Positions 46,699-56,525 of a stretch of DNA of 57,529 nt are shown piece after piece. The DNA lies in NCBI GenBank assembly GCA_030656215.1, contig JAUSOD010000021.1, positions 1 through 57,529 on the forward strand. The letters run 5' to 3'. Every line of letters starts with the position of its first letter. Within the stretch, counting starts at the first letter, position 1. The stretch comes from Azoarcus sp. GTDB taxonomy: Bacteria > Pseudomonadota > Gammaproteobacteria > Burkholderiales > Rhodocyclaceae. The position numbers were made by a program, and so were the translations under genes. The notes under the pieces were generated by a model that saw only the letters and a program-made list of their open reading frames with translations, did not search any database and had not been told where the DNA came from.

Positions 46699-48378
46699 AT
46701 GGCCACAGCAGAAAACATCGCCGCACCGCCAGCCAGCGTCATGAACGCCCGGCTGCAGCAGATATTGCAGAACATCAACGCGCTGTCGCAACAGCAAAAG
46801 CTCGCTGGCGCAGCGGCGCTCGCGATCGCCATCGCACTGGTGGTCGGTGTGTTGTTGTGGAACCGCGCACCGGACTACGCCGTGCTGTTCTCCAACCTGG
46901 ACGAGCGTGACGGCGGTCAGATCATCAATGCCCTGCAGCAGCAGAATGTGCCTTACCGCATGTCGCCGACCGGCAACGCCATCCTGGTGCCGCAGTCGCA
47001 GGTACATGACGTGCGCCTGCGACTGGCCGCAGACGGCCTGCCCAAGGGCGGGCTGGTTGGATTCGAGCTGATGGACACGCAAAAGCTGGGCGTTTCGCAG
47101 TTCAACGAACAGGTCAACTATCAGCGCGCGCTCGAAGGTGAGCTCTCGCGCACGGTGCAGTCGATTGCCTCGGTCATGAGCGCACGGGTGCATCTGGCAA
47201 TGCCCAAGCAGACCGCCTTCCTGCGCGACGACCAGAAGCCCACGGCCTCGGTCATGGTGCAGCTGCGTCCCGGGCGCGTGCTCGACGCCACCCAGCTCGC
47301 CGGCATCGTGCATCTGGTGTCGTCCAGCGTGCCGCGCATGCCCGAATCCGGGGTGAGCGTCGTCAACCAGAACGGCGAGCTGCTCACCGGCCAGTCCGAC
47401 CCGATGCGTCGGGCCGGCCTTGATCCGACCCAGCTCGAGTACGTTCGCGAAGTCGAGGCGAGCTTTATCCGCCGCATCGAAACCATACTCGAACCGCTTG
47501 TAGGCAAGGGTAACTTCCGCGCGCAGGTGACCGCCGACGTCGATTTCAACCAGGTCGAGCAGACCGCCGAAACCTACAAGCCCAATCCGTCACCCGACCA
47601 GGCGATCCGCAGTCAGCAGACCACGGAGCAGCTCACCCGCGACCCCGGTCCGCAAGGCGTGCCGGGTGCGCTCACCAACCAGCCGCCGGCGCCAGCCACC
47701 GCGCCGATCACCGCCCCGGCGGTGCCGCCGGGCCAGGCCGCCAACGGCCAACTGCCGCCCAACACCAACCGCAGTGCGGTGCTCAACTACGAGCTCGACC
47801 GCACCATACAGCACACCAAACAGTCGCTCGGTCAGATCAAGCGCCTGTCTGTTGCGGTGGTGGTCAATCACCGCTCGACCACGCTGCCCAATGGCGACCC
47901 GCAGGTCGTGCCGCCAACCGAAGAGGACATCAACCGGATTACCAATCTGGTGCGCGAGGCCATGGGCTACAACCAGGTGCGGGGCGACACCCTCAACGTG
48001 GCGACCAGCCCGTTCGCAATCACGGCTACCACCGAGCCCGAACTGCCGCTGTGGAAGGACCCGGAAATGCTCGACCTGGGCAAGGAGGGGCTGAAGTATC
48101 TGGTGATCCTTGCGGTGATTCTGTTTGCCTACTTCGGCATCGTGCGCCCACTGCTGCGCACGGTGGCGCCCAAGGTATCCGAGGAGGCCGAAGCAGGAGG
48201 TACGGAGGGTGAGGAAGGCGAGGAAGAGGACGCCGAAGTCACCCTGTCCGCCGCAGCACACGGTGACAGCTACGAAGCCCGCCTTGAGCGCGCCCGCGAG
48301 CTCTCCCGCAGCAATCCCAAGATGGTCGCCGACCTGCTCAAGGAATGGATGGGAGTCAATGAGGAGGCACGCAAGTGA
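46699..48378 (+). CDS. fliF: FliF, flagellar MS-ring protein
   Basis: This 559-residue protein forms the membrane ring on which the flagellum is built. It has an N-terminal membrane span (LAGAAALAIAIALVVGVLLW, about 34-53), ring-building motifs (APDYAVLFSNLDERDGGQII, SQFNEQVNYQRALEGELSRT, SVMSARVHLAMPKQ), a Pro/Ala-rich periplasmic loop, a second span (LKYLVILAVILFAYFGIVRP) and a C-terminal FliG-binding tail (NPKMVADLLKEWM). All parts are complete. The stop overlaps the fliG start as GTGA. Confidence 0.97.
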   Translation: MATAENIAAPPASVMNARLQQILQNINALSQQQKLAGAAALAIAIALVVGVLLWNRAPDYAVLFSNLDERDGGQIINALQQQNVPYRMSPTGNAILVPQSQVHDVRLRLAADGLPKGGLVGFELMDTQKLGVSQFNEQVNYQRALEGELSRTVQSIASVMSARVHLAMPKQTAFLRDDQKPTASVMVQLRPGRVLDATQLAGIVHLVSSSVPRMPESGVSVVNQNGELLTGQSDPMRRAGLDPTQLEYVREVEASFIRRIETILEPLVGKGNFRAQVTADVDFNQVEQTAETYKPNPSPDQAIRSQQTTEQLTRDPGPQGVPGALTNQPPAPATAPITAPAVPPGQAANGQLPPNTNRSAVLNYELDRTIQHTKQSLGQIKRLSVAVVVNHRSTTLPNGDPQVVPPTEEDINRITNLVREAMGYNQVRGDTLNVATSPFAITATTEPELPLWKDPEMLDLGKEGLKYLVILAVILFAYFGIVRPLLRTVAPKVSEEAEAGGTEGEEGEEEDAEVTLSAAAHGDSYEARLERARELSRSNPKMVADLLKEWMGVNEEARK

Positions 48379-49376
48379 CCACGCCCGAAGAAGGTATCGA
48401 AAAGGCCGCTCTGCTGCTGCTTACCCTGGGCCCGAGCGAGGCGTCCGAGGTACTCAAGCATCTCGGTCCCCGCGAGGTTCAGAAGCTGGGCATGCACATG
48501 GCGAACATGCCGGCCCAGCCACGCTCTAAAGTGGCACCTCTGCTCGAAGAGCTCAACAGCCATTTCGACAAGGGCTCGCCGATCCACGCCGACGAGGATC
48601 AGATCCGCGAGATGCTGACCATGGCCCTTGGCGATGAACGCGCCGCACACCTCATCTCGCGGGTGCTGCAGGGCTCCGACACCGCCGGCATCGAAAGTCT
48701 GAAGTGGATGGATGCCGCCACGGCTGCCGACCTGATCAAGAACGAGCACCCGCAGATCATCGCCACCATCCTGGTCCACCTCGAGTTCGACCAGGCAGGC
48801 GAGATCCTCAAGCACTTCACCGACCGCCTGCGCAATGACGTGATCCTGCGCATCGCCACCCTCGACGGCGTACAACCGACGGCACTCAAGGAACTCAACG
48901 AAGCCCTCACCCGCATGCTATCCGGCGCCTCAAGCTCCAAGAAAGCATCCATGGGCGGCGTGCGCCACGCGGCCGAAATTCTCAACTTCGTGGGCTCTGC
49001 CACCGAAACCGCGATCATCGACAACGTGCGCGACTACGACCCGGACCTTGCACAGAAGATTCTCGACGAGATGTTCGTGTTCGAGAACCTGATGGACATC
49101 GACGACCGTGGCATCCAGACCCTGCTGCGCGAGGTGCAATCCGACTCGCTGATCGTTGCGCTCAAGGGCGCCGCCCCCGAATTGCGCGAGAAGGTGTTCA
49201 AGAACATGTCGAGCCGCGCCGCCGAGATGATGCGCGAGGACCTCGAGGCCAAGGGGCCGGTGCGGCTGTCCGAAGTCGAAGCGGAACAGAAGGAGATCCT
49301 CAAGATCGTCCGTCGTCTGGCGGAAGAAGGTCAGGTCGTGATGGCCACCAAGGGCGGCGACGATGGCTTCGTCTAA
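48375..49376 (+). CDS. fliG: FliG, flagellar rotor-switch protein
   Basis: This 333-residue rotor protein transmits torque from the stator. FliG marks include AALLLLTLGPSEASEVLKHL, NEHPQIIATILVHL (the EHPQ motif), the ASMGGVRHAAEILNFV helix and the charged C-terminal domain (DDRGIQTLLREVQSDSLIVALKGA, RAAEMMREDLEAKGPVRLSEVE). The start codon is GTG, overlapping the fliF stop, so translation is coupled; this keeps rotor and ring subunits in step. Confidence 0.97.
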   Translation: MTTPEEGIEKAALLLLTLGPSEASEVLKHLGPREVQKLGMHMANMPAQPRSKVAPLLEELNSHFDKGSPIHADEDQIREMLTMALGDERAAHLISRVLQGSDTAGIESLKWMDAATAADLIKNEHPQIIATILVHLEFDQAGEILKHFTDRLRNDVILRIATLDGVQPTALKELNEALTRMLSGASSSKKASMGGVRHAAEILNFVGSATETAIIDNVRDYDPDLAQKILDEMFVFENLMDIDDRGIQTLLREVQSDSLIVALKGAAPELREKVFKNMSSRAAEMMREDLEAKGPVRLSEVEAEQKEILKIVRRLAEEGQVVMATKGGDDGFV

Positions 49377-49388
49377 GGACATTGAAGC

Positions 49389-50138
49389 ATGAGTATTTCG
49401 CGCCACCAGGCCGTCGGCGCCTATCAGCGCTGGGAACCGCCCTCGTTCGACGAAGGCCATGCCGCACCCGCGCCGGGGCAGCATCCGCCGTCGGCACCCG
49501 CTTCAGGTCCCGCACCGGCACCGCAGCATGAACCGGCAGATTCGCTGCCCGCCGATTTCCAGCTGCCCACCGCTGACGACATCGAACGCATGCATGAAGA
49601 GGCGCATGCCGCCGGCCACGCCGAGGGTTACGCGGAAGGTCACGCCAGCGGGCTTAGCGACGGCCTGGAAGCCGGGCGCACCGCCGGCTATGACGAGGGC
49701 AAGGCCCGCGCCGAAACCGAAGCGGCGCGTCTGAAAACGCTCGCCGACAATCTCGATCAGGCGCTCGCCCAACTCGACACCGAGGTAGCCGAGGATCTGC
49801 TTGCCCTGTCGATCGAGATTGCCCGGCAGGTGCTGCAGCACACCCTGGCCGCGCATCCCGACGGCGTCGCGGACACGGTACGTTCTGCACTGGCCCAGGT
49901 GACCCAGGCTCATGCCCAGATCCGGCTCAATCCGGATGACCTCGCACTCGTTCGCGAGCATCTTGGCGAACAGCTCAGCCACGGCAACCACCGCCTGATC
50001 GAAGACAGCAGCATCGCGCGCGGTGGCTGCCGGGTGGAGGCCTCCGGCGCCCAGATCGATGCCACCATGGACACCCGCTGGCGCCGTGTGCTCGAGAGCC
50101 TCGGCCGCGACAAAGCCAAATGGACGCCGGAGGACTGA
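49389..50138 (+). CDS. fliH: FliH, flagellar export ATPase regulator
   Basis: This 249-residue protein binds and regulates the FliI ATPase and links it to the export gate. The N-terminus is Pro/Ala-rich ([19 protein letters not shown]), followed by repeated [17 protein letters not shown] segments typical of FliH, a long helix ([18 protein letters not shown]) and the C-terminal domain ([22 protein letters not shown]). AAGGA lies upstream of the ATG. Its stop overlaps the fliI start. Confidence 0.94.
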   Translation: MSISRHQAVGAYQRWEPPSFDEGHAAPAPGQHPPSAPASGPAPAPQHEPADSLPADFQLPTADDIERMHEEAHAAGHAEGYAEGHASGLSDGLEAGRTAGYDEGKARAETEAARLKTLADNLDQALAQLDTEVAEDLLALSIEIARQVLQHTLAAHPDGVADTVRSALAQVTQAHAQIRLNPDDLALVREHLGEQLSHGNHRLIEDSSIARGGCRVEASGAQIDATMDTRWRRVLESLGRDKAKWTPED

Positions 50139-51538
50139 TGAAGCGCCATGGCGAAACCTGGCGCACCTTCCTGCAGGACGGCCAGCGCCTGGTCGGGGAC
50201 GTGACCCCGTTCGTGAGCGCCGGCCGCCTGACCCGGATCAACGGCCTGGTGATGGAGGCGGCCGGCCTGCGCCTGCCGCTGGGTTCGGGTTGTCTGGTGA
50301 TGGCCCCCGGCGGCGGTTATGTCGAAGCCGAGGTCGTCGGTTTCAATGGCGAGAAACTGTTCATGATGCCGACCGACGACGTCTTCGGCCTCGCCCCCGG
50401 GGCCCAGGTATTGCCGATGGAGGTGAGCCAGCCGCGGCTGGTTGCGGGCAAACCGCTCGGACCCCGAAGGCGGGCGTCGGACCGGGCCAAACACCTTCCG
50501 GTAGGCAATGCATTGCTCGGGCGGGTAGTCGACGGCGCCGGGCGCCCGCTCGACGCCCTGGGTCCGCTGCAAACCGTGGAGACCCGCTCGCTTCAGGGGC
50601 GCCCGATCAACCCGCTCAACCGCGCGCCGATCCGCGCCCCGCTTGACGTCGGCATCCGCGCAATCAACAGTCTGCTCACCGTCGGCCGCGGCCAGCGGCT
50701 CGGCCTGTTCGCCGGCTCGGGCGTGGGCAAGTCAGTGCTGATCGGGATGATGGCGCGCTACACCGAAGCCGACGTGATCGTGGTCGGGCTGATCGGCGAA
50801 CGCGGTCGCGAGGTCAAGGAGTTCATCGAACACAGCCTGGGCAGCGTCGGCCTCGAGCGTTCGGTGGTGGTGGCCGCCCCGGCCGATACCAGTCCCTTGA
50901 TGCGGCTGCAGGGCGCAGCCTACGCCACCACCATCGCCGAGTATTTTCGCGATCAAGGCAAGCAGGTGCTGCTGGTCATGGACTCGCTCACCCGCTACGC
51001 CATGGCCCAGCGCGAGATTGCGCTGGCCATCGGCGAACCGCCGGTGACCCGCGGCTATCCGCCGTCGGTGTTTGCCCGCCTGCCCGCACTGGTCGAGCGC
51101 GCCGGCAACGGCCCGGAGGGCGGCGGCTCGATCACCGCCTTCTACACCGTACTCGCCGAAGGCGACGACCAGCAGGATCCGATCGCCGATTCGGCGCGCG
51201 CCATCCTCGACGGCCACATCGTGCTCACCCGTGCGCTGGCCGACCAGGGCCACTATCCGGCGATCGACATCGAACAATCGATCTCGCGCGCCATGCACAA
51301 CATGGTCGGCGACGAGCATTTCGACAAGGTGCGCCAGTTCAAGCAACTGTTCTCGCGCTACCAGCGCTCACGCGACCTGATCGCGGTGGGCGCCTACCAG
51401 CCCGGCGGCGATCCGTTGCTTGATCTTGCCGTCGGCGCCTACCCGCAACTGGAAGCCTTCCTCCAGCAGCGCATCGACGAGCGCGAAGACTATATCGGCG
51501 CAGTCAATAAACTGAATCAGCTTTTCGCGGGTCACTGA
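50138..51538 (+). CDS. fliI: FliI, flagellar type III export ATPase
   Basis: This 466-residue F1-beta-like ATPase powers export of flagellar subunits. It has Walker A ([17 protein letters not shown]), [14 protein letters not shown], Walker B ([26 protein letters not shown]) and the C-terminal segment [19 protein letters not shown]. The ATG at 50138 shares bases with the fliH stop (TGATG). Surprisingly the usual next gene, fliJ, is not here: a binding-protein gene starts 63 bp after the stop, so fliJ and the rest of the late operon must lie elsewhere. Confidence 0.97.
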   Translation: MKRHGETWRTFLQDGQRLVGDVTPFVSAGRLTRINGLVMEAAGLRLPLGSGCLVMAPGGGYVEAEVVGFNGEKLFMMPTDDVFGLAPGAQVLPMEVSQPRLVAGKPLGPRRRASDRAKHLPVGNALLGRVVDGAGRPLDALGPLQTVETRSLQGRPINPLNRAPIRAPLDVGIRAINSLLTVGRGQRLGLFAGSGVGKSVLIGMMARYTEADVIVVGLIGERGREVKEFIEHSLGSVGLERSVVVAAPADTSPLMRLQGAAYATTIAEYFRDQGKQVLLVMDSLTRYAMAQREIALAIGEPPVTRGYPPSVFARLPALVERAGNGPEGGGSITAFYTVLAEGDDQQDPIADSARAILDGHIVLTRALADQGHYPAIDIEQSISRAMHNMVGDEHFDKVRQFKQLFSRYQRSRDLIAVGAYQPGGDPLLDLAVGAYPQLEAFLQQRIDEREDYIGAVNKLNQLFAGH

Positions 51539-51601
51539 CGCAAGGGCCCGCGTTATGATTGCCTCCAGACATTTCGCCCATCGTCCGGAAGGAGAACCCG
51601 C

Positions 51602-52690
51602 ATGACCCAACGCCGTCACTTCATGCTCTCGGCTGCAGCGCTGGCTGTTGCCGCCACCCTACCCTTCGGGGCCCTCGCACAGGAAGCGGCGAAGATCGGC
51701 TACGTGTACGTCAGCCCGATCGGCGATGCAGGCTGGACTTTCCAGCACGACGAAGGACGCAAGGAGCTTGAGAAGGCGCTCGGCAGCAAGGTCCAGACCA
51801 AATACGTCGAAAACGTCGCCGAAGGTGCCGACGCCGAGCGCGTGATCCGCGAGTTCGCCGCCAGCGGGCACAAGATCGTGTTCGCCACCAGCTTCGGCTA
51901 CATGAATTATGTCGAACGCGTGGCGAAGCAATTCCCCAACGTAACCTTCCTGCACGCCACCGGCTACAAGTCGGGCAAGAATTTCGGCAACTACAACGCC
52001 CGCTTCTACGAAGGCCGCTACCTGAACGGCGTCATCGCCGGCAAGATGAGCAAGTCCAACGTACTCGGCTACGTGGCCGCCTTCCCGATTCCGGAAGTCC
52101 TGCAGGGCATCAACGCATTCACGATGGGCGCCAGAAGTGTCAACCCGAAGGCCGAAGTACGGGTAATCTGGGTCAACAGCTGGTACGACCCGGGCAAGGA
52201 GCGCGAGGCCGCCATGACCCTGATCAGCCAGGGCGCCGACATGCTCACCCAGCACACCGACTCCACCGCCGTGGTGCAGGCGGCCGAAGAAAAGGGCGTT
52301 TATGCCTTTGGCTACCACTCCGACATGTCGAAGTACGGCCCCAAGGCCCAGCTCACCGCCACCACCCACCATTGGGGCGAGTTCTACACCAAAACTGTGC
52401 AGGAGGTACTTGCCGGCACCTGGAAACCGACCACGGTGTGGGGCGGGTTCAAGGATGACATGATCCGCCTCGCGCCGCTCAACCCGGCGGTGCCCGCCGA
52501 AGTCAAAACCATCGTCAGCGCACTCGAGGGCAAGCTCAAGAGCGGCACCTTCCACCCCTTCACCGGCCCGGTCGTCGACCAGTCGGGCAAGGAGCGCCTG
52601 GCCAGCGGTGCCATCATGGACGACGTCGCGCTGGGCAAGATGGACTTCTTCGTGGAGGGCGTGGCGTCGAAGTTGCCCAACACGAAGTAG
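51602..52690 (+). CDS. BMP/PnrA-family ABC substrate-binding protein
   Basis: This 362-residue periplasmic protein has a signal peptide (RRHFMLSAAALAVAATLPFG, cut after ALA) and the Bmp fold: KIGYVYVSPIGDAGWTFQHDEG, VFATSFGYMNYVERVAKQFP, FYEGRYLNGVIAGKMSKS and GADMLTQHTDSTAVVQAAEE. Members bind purine nucleosides or related compounds for ABC import. GGAAGGAGAA supports the ATG. The guanine deaminase gene follows after a 259-bp repeat region, which supports a purine substrate. No ABC ATPase or permease is next to it here; they must be encoded elsewhere. Confidence 0.92.
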   Translation: MTQRRHFMLSAAALAVAATLPFGALAQEAAKIGYVYVSPIGDAGWTFQHDEGRKELEKALGSKVQTKYVENVAEGADAERVIREFAASGHKIVFATSFGYMNYVERVAKQFPNVTFLHATGYKSGKNFGNYNARFYEGRYLNGVIAGKMSKSNVLGYVAAFPIPEVLQGINAFTMGARSVNPKAEVRVIWVNSWYDPGKEREAAMTLISQGADMLTQHTDSTAVVQAAEEKGVYAFGYHSDMSKYGPKAQLTATTHHWGEFYTKTVQEVLAGTWKPTTVWGGFKDDMIRLAPLNPAVPAEVKTIVSALEGKLKSGTFHPFTGPVVDQSGKERLASGAIMDDVALGKMDFFVEGVASKLPNTK

Positions 52691-52730
52691 CTCAGTGACA
52701 CCGCCGCAGGTGCTGACGCCAGGCGGCGGA

Positions 52731-52872
52731 GCCCGGCATCACCACCTGCGGCGGACTGAAGTCCGCCCTACGGCGGCAGCTCGGTGTTTGGGAGGACGGC
52801 CTGGTTTTCGTAGGGCCGCTCAGTCGGCCACAGTGCTCGGGCGGGCTGTTCGTGCCCGAATCACCACCTGCG
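52731..52872. repeat. Second, decayed copy of the 126-bp REP-like repeat
   Basis: GCCCGGCATCACCACCTGCG at 52731 and GCCCGAATCACCACCTGCG at 52854 are spaced 123 bp, close to the 126-bp period of the array at 12757-13112. The palindrome GGCGGACTGAAGTCCGCC is perfect at 52750-52767. Its partner at 52814-52829 (GGCCGCTCAGTCGGCC) has lost two bases, and the next unit is eroded. It lies between the binding-protein and guanine-deaminase genes; no ORF is supported here. Confidence 0.85.
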
Positions 52873-52949
52873 TCGTGCTGAAAACTGCCATACCGGGCAG
52901 TGCCTATGGATATTGGCTCCGATATCCGACTCAATGAAGGCGCTTGACG

Positions 52950-54242
52950 ATGACCACGCCACTCCACGCCGTCCGCGGTGAACTGCTCCATTTCACTGCC
53001 GACCCGGCCGATGCCGGCGCGGCGGCACTCGCCCACCTGCCCGACGGACTACTCGTCATCGATGACGGACATATCGTCGAAACCGGCCCCGCCGACACCC
53101 TGCTCGGCAAGCTCCCGTCCGATACGCGGATCACCGACTATCGCGGCAAGCTGGTGCTGCCCGGCTTCGTCGACACCCACATCCACTACGCGCAGACTGA
53201 CATCATCGCCAGCTACGGCGAACAACTGCTCGCCTGGCTGGAGAAGTACACCTTCCCCGCCGAGCGGCGCTTCGCCGATCCGGCCCATGCGGCTGAGGTC
53301 GCCAGCTTCTTCTGCGACGAACTGCTCCGCAACGGCACCACCACCGCGCTCGCCTTCGCCACCGTGCATCCGGCCTCGGTCGATGCCCTGTTCGAAGCGG
53401 CACAGCAGCGCCGGATGCGACTGATTGCGGGCAAGGTCCTGATGGACCGCAACTGTCCGGACTTCCTCGCCGACACCGCTCAGACCGGCTACGCCGAGTC
53501 AAAGGCGCTGATCGAAAGATGGCACGGTCGCGACCGCCTGCTCTACGCCGTGACACCGCGCTTCGCCCCCACGTCGACAAACGAGCAGATGACGCTGGCC
53601 GGCCGCCTCTATGCCGAGCACCCCGGCGTGTACCTGCAATCGCATGTCGCCGAGAACCGGGCGGAAGTGGCCTGGGTTGCCGAACTTTATCCCGAGGCAC
53701 GCAGCTATCTCGACGTGTACGAGCGCTACGGCCAGCTCGGTCCGCGCAGCGTGTACGCGCACTGCATCTGGCTCGACGATACCGACCGCCAGCGCATGGT
53801 TTCGAGCGGCGCCGCAATGAGCTTTTGCCCCACCTCCAACCTGTTTCTGGGCTCCGGCCTGTTCGACCTCGACCGCGCGCATGAACTCGGCGTCCGGGTC
53901 GGGATCGGCACCGACGTCGGCGGCGGCACCAGCTTTTCGATGCTGCAAACCCTCAACGAAGCCTACAAGGTGCTGCAACTCAAGGGCCAACACCTGTCCG
54001 CAGAACGTGCTTTCTACCTTGCCACGCTGGGCGGCGCACGCAGCCTGTATCTCGACGACCGCATCGGCAACTTCGAGCCCGGCAAGGAGGCCGACTTCGT
54101 CGTGCTCGATCCGCAGGCAACACCGCTGATCACTCGCCGCATGGCCCGGGCGGACACACTGTCAGAACGATTGTTCGTGCTCATGATGCTCGGCGACGAT
54201 CGCTGCGTGGCGCGCACCCACGTGCTCGGAGAAGCGGTCTGA
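52950..54242 (+). CDS. guaD: Guanine deaminase
   Basis: This 430-residue amidohydrolase should convert guanine to xanthine and ammonia. Metal ligands H77 and H79 (VDTHIHYAQTD), then QSHVAENRAEV, YAHCIWLDD and the distal Asp in GIGTDVGGGTSFSML; the FPAERRFAD segment is typical of guanine deaminase, which separates it from other amidohydrolases. ATG at 52950 has GAAGG 9 bases upstream; a TTG two codons before is less likely. With the upstream purine-type binding protein it points to purine salvage or use as a nitrogen source. Confidence 0.93.
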   Translation: MTTPLHAVRGELLHFTADPADAGAAALAHLPDGLLVIDDGHIVETGPADTLLGKLPSDTRITDYRGKLVLPGFVDTHIHYAQTDIIASYGEQLLAWLEKYTFPAERRFADPAHAAEVASFFCDELLRNGTTTALAFATVHPASVDALFEAAQQRRMRLIAGKVLMDRNCPDFLADTAQTGYAESKALIERWHGRDRLLYAVTPRFAPTSTNEQMTLAGRLYAEHPGVYLQSHVAENRAEVAWVAELYPEARSYLDVYERYGQLGPRSVYAHCIWLDDTDRQRMVSSGAAMSFCPTSNLFLGSGLFDLDRAHELGVRVGIGTDVGGGTSFSMLQTLNEAYKVLQLKGQHLSAERAFYLATLGGARSLYLDDRIGNFEPGKEADFVVLDPQATPLITRRMARADTLSERLFVLMMLGDDRCVARTHVLGEAV

Positions 54243-54263
54243 CAGGCCACTGCGCTGCCTGTC
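54241..54263 (+). terminator. Possible terminator stem-loop after guaD
   Basis: GACAGGC and GCCTGTC pair across 9 bases, overlapping the guaD stop, in the gap before the convergent chemoreceptor gene. No U-tract; weak evidence. Confidence 0.35.
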
Positions 54264-54307
54264 GCCGCAGGAACATCCCCGTCCTGCACTCACGGATGGT
54301 CCCCGGG

Positions 54308-55801
54308 TCATAGCCCGTGCTTATCGCTCACCATACTGCTGATCAGCCGAATCACATCGGCGCTGGCCTCCTCCGCATTTGCCATCTCGCTGACGATGCT
54401 CTCGCGGACCGCGTCGTTGCCCGCCCAGTTGCCCGCGACGCCGTCCACCGCGCGGTGCACCGAAGTGTGCACCCGGGCGTGGGGCTTCTCCAGCGCCTCA
54501 AACGCGCGCGTCTTGCCGAACAGCGCCTGGCCGGAGCCATCGTAATACCACTTGCCGAGACGGCAATTGCGATGATCCACAGCAATCGCTGCCGCCTCGT
54601 CGCACTTGCCGCGGGCTTCCAGCGACACATAGGCGTTTTGCATGTAAATGATGTGATCCATCTTTACCAGCGAGGCAAAGGAAAGATCGCTGGCGCGCCC
54701 AAGTTGTTTGATGGTCTGCTCTGACGAAGCCGCCACCGCAGAAAACTGCTCGCGAAAAGTCGCCACTTCGTCGCCGACCCTGGCGCCCTTCTCGCCAACC
54801 GCAGCGGTATGCTCGACCATGGCATCTACGCGCCCCCGAAATCCATCCACGATGTGGCTGATCTCGCTCGTCGCGGCCTTGGTGCGCTCGGCCAACTTGC
54901 GCACCTCATCGGCAACCACCGCGAACCCCCGCCCGACTTCCCCCGCACGCGCCGCCTCGATCGCCGCATTGAGCGCCAGTAGATTGGTCTGGTCGGTGAT
55001 CTCGGAAATAAGGTGGACAGCGCGCCCGATCGTGCCGCTTGCATCGCCGAGTTCGTTCGCGGCGGTCGTCATCGACTGCATCCGCTCGTTGATGTCCTCG
55101 AGCGCCATGCTGATACGAAGCACATCGTCGCGGCTGCGCGTGGCGCCACTCCGGTTCTCCTCGGCGATCTTGACCACCCCGTCCATCTCCTTCGAGACAA
55201 GGATCAGATCTGCCTGATTGCCCTTCAGATTGCGCAACAGATTGCCGGTATTAAGCGCATGCAACTCCGACCCGAGCCGATGCTGGGAGACGAAGAGTGC
55301 GTTGTCCTCCATCGCCTGAATCGCCCCATTGATGTTCCTGAGCGAGGTGGCAAACTCGCCTGGCAAACCATGGACCAGCGCCCGGCGGTAATACTGGCCA
55401 TCGGCAACCAGGCGAAAACAGGTCGTAATCTCCTTGAAGTAGGTTTCGACCAGATCAAGGAACTCGTTGAATTCCCAGGCCACCTTACCCACCTCACCCA
55501 GGCCCGCAGTATTGGTGATGCGCTCGTGCAGATTGCCGTCGCGACAGGCCAGAATCACTGCCTCCATCCGGTTGAGCGTGGCGAGCGGGCGCTGAAAACG
55601 ACGCCATGCATAGAAACTGAATCCGATCGCCAGCAGCGGGATCACGACCACCGGCCCGTCGAGTCCATGCAGCCAGATCTGCCAGCCGGCAAGCACTGAA
55701 GTCAGAACAACGAAGACCAGGCAGTAAAGTAGAAACTGACGATCGAGAAAAGGAGCCCGACCGCTGGTGACGGAGCGGGTGCGCGAAGTCGTATCAGTCA
55801 T
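54308..55801 (-). CDS. Methyl-accepting chemotaxis protein with C-terminal CZB domain
   Basis: This 497-residue receptor has two close N-terminal membrane spans ([18 protein letters not shown] and [16 protein letters not shown]) with almost no periplasmic loop, a HAMP-like linker, a signalling hairpin with the tip [20 protein letters not shown], and a CZB zinc-binding domain (about 375-490; [29 protein letters not shown]). The Cys and three His of the CZB site are present. Lacking a sensor of its own outside, it should take input from the PAS protein encoded 15 bp upstream, as an Aer split in two. GGAG precedes the ATG. Confidence 0.93.
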   Translation of the reverse strand: MTDTTSRTRSVTSGRAPFLDRQFLLYCLVFVVLTSVLAGWQIWLHGLDGPVVVIPLLAIGFSFYAWRRFQRPLATLNRMEAVILACRDGNLHERITNTAGLGEVGKVAWEFNEFLDLVETYFKEITTCFRLVADGQYYRRALVHGLPGEFATSLRNINGAIQAMEDNALFVSQHRLGSELHALNTGNLLRNLKGNQADLILVSKEMDGVVKIAEENRSGATRSRDDVLRISMALEDINERMQSMTTAANELGDASGTIGRAVHLISEITDQTNLLALNAAIEAARAGEVGRGFAVVADEVRKLAERTKAATSEISHIVDGFRGRVDAMVEHTAAVGEKGARVGDEVATFREQFSAVAASSEQTIKQLGRASDLSFASLVKMDHIIYMQNAYVSLEARGKCDEAAAIAVDHRNCRLGKWYYDGSGQALFGKTRAFEALEKPHARVHTSVHRAVDGVAGNWAGNDAVRESIVSEMANAEEASADVIRLISSMVSDKHGL

Positions 55802-55816
55802 GAAGTTCTCCGCCGC

Positions 55817-56344
55817 TCAGTCCTGATACAGCCCGAGCACGAACCTGTCGTAGGTCGTGTTCTGGTCCGCAATCAGCTGCTTGAGCAAAGCCATCGAGGC
55901 ATCGGGCGCATTGGCGGGCCCGGCCTCACGCTCGGCACGCATCATCGCCGCGTACACCGGCACGACTGCCCGCACCGCCTCCTCCGATGGCCGCCGGCGC
56001 ACCGAAAAATAGCCCATTGCCTTTCCACTCGCATCGAGATCGGGGGTTACGTTCGCAAAAACCCAGTAAAAATCACCGTCGGAACTCATGTTCTTGACCA
56101 GCCCGAAGAACTCCTGACCCTGTTTGAGCGTTTCCCACATGAAGCGATAGACGCCACGCGGCATGTCGGGGTGGCGCACGATGTTGTGCTGCACACCGAG
56201 CAAGTCGCGCTCGGGAAAATTGGAGATGCGCATGAAGGTCCGGTTGGCGTAAGTGATACGCCCGGTAAGATCCGTCTTGGTGACGATCATCTCGTCGGCA
56301 CCCAGTCGCACTTCGTGCTGGGTGGGTGTGATCTTGTTTTTCAC
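55817..56344 (-). CDS. Aer-type PAS sensor protein
   Basis: This 175-residue soluble protein matches the N-terminal PAS domain of the aerotaxis receptor Aer: ADEMIVTKTDLTGRITYANRTFMRIS, LLGVQHNIVRHPDMPRGVYRFMWETLKQG and GDFYWVFANVTPDLD, then a short helical tail. In Aer this domain binds FAD and senses redox state or oxygen. Here it is a separate protein and must pass its signal to the receptor encoded 15 bp downstream. The start is GTG with GGAGACAG upstream. A sigma-28 promoter lies about 60 bp before it. Confidence 0.9.
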   Translation of the reverse strand: MKNKITPTQHEVRLGADEMIVTKTDLTGRITYANRTFMRISNFPERDLLGVQHNIVRHPDMPRGVYRFMWETLKQGQEFFGLVKNMSSDGDFYWVFANVTPDLDASGKAMGYFSVRRRPSEEAVRAVVPVYAAMMRAEREAGPANAPDASMALLKQLIADQNTTYDRFVLGLYQD

Positions 56345-56403
56345 TACTGTCTCCGTCCGTCATGAGTACCATGGTCACCTGCCAGGGTGCGCCTGAAGGT
56401 GGA

Positions 56404-56430
56404 TTATCGGCAGATCGACAGAAAACTTCA
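56404..56430 (-). promoter_or_regulatory. Sigma-28 (FliA) promoter of the aerotaxis pair
   Basis: Read on the minus strand, TGAAGTTT is followed by 11 bases and GCCGATAA, against the consensus TAAAGTTT-N11-GCCGATAA (one mismatch). It lies 60 bp before the GTG start of the PAS protein and should drive both chemotaxis genes together with the late flagellar regulon. Confidence 0.85.
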
Positions 56431-56525
56431 GTAGCAAACTCAAACCTTGGGTGCGCATTCCCGGGCTGTGCTGCAATGCAGCGATGCGATAGTATGTCCA
56501 GCGACTTTTCCTCGAGGGCTTTTCC

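Noticed and set aside
51554-51559. TATGAT as a -10 element for the binding-protein gene
   Set aside because: No acceptable -35 lies at the proper distance, so it is not listed as a promoter.
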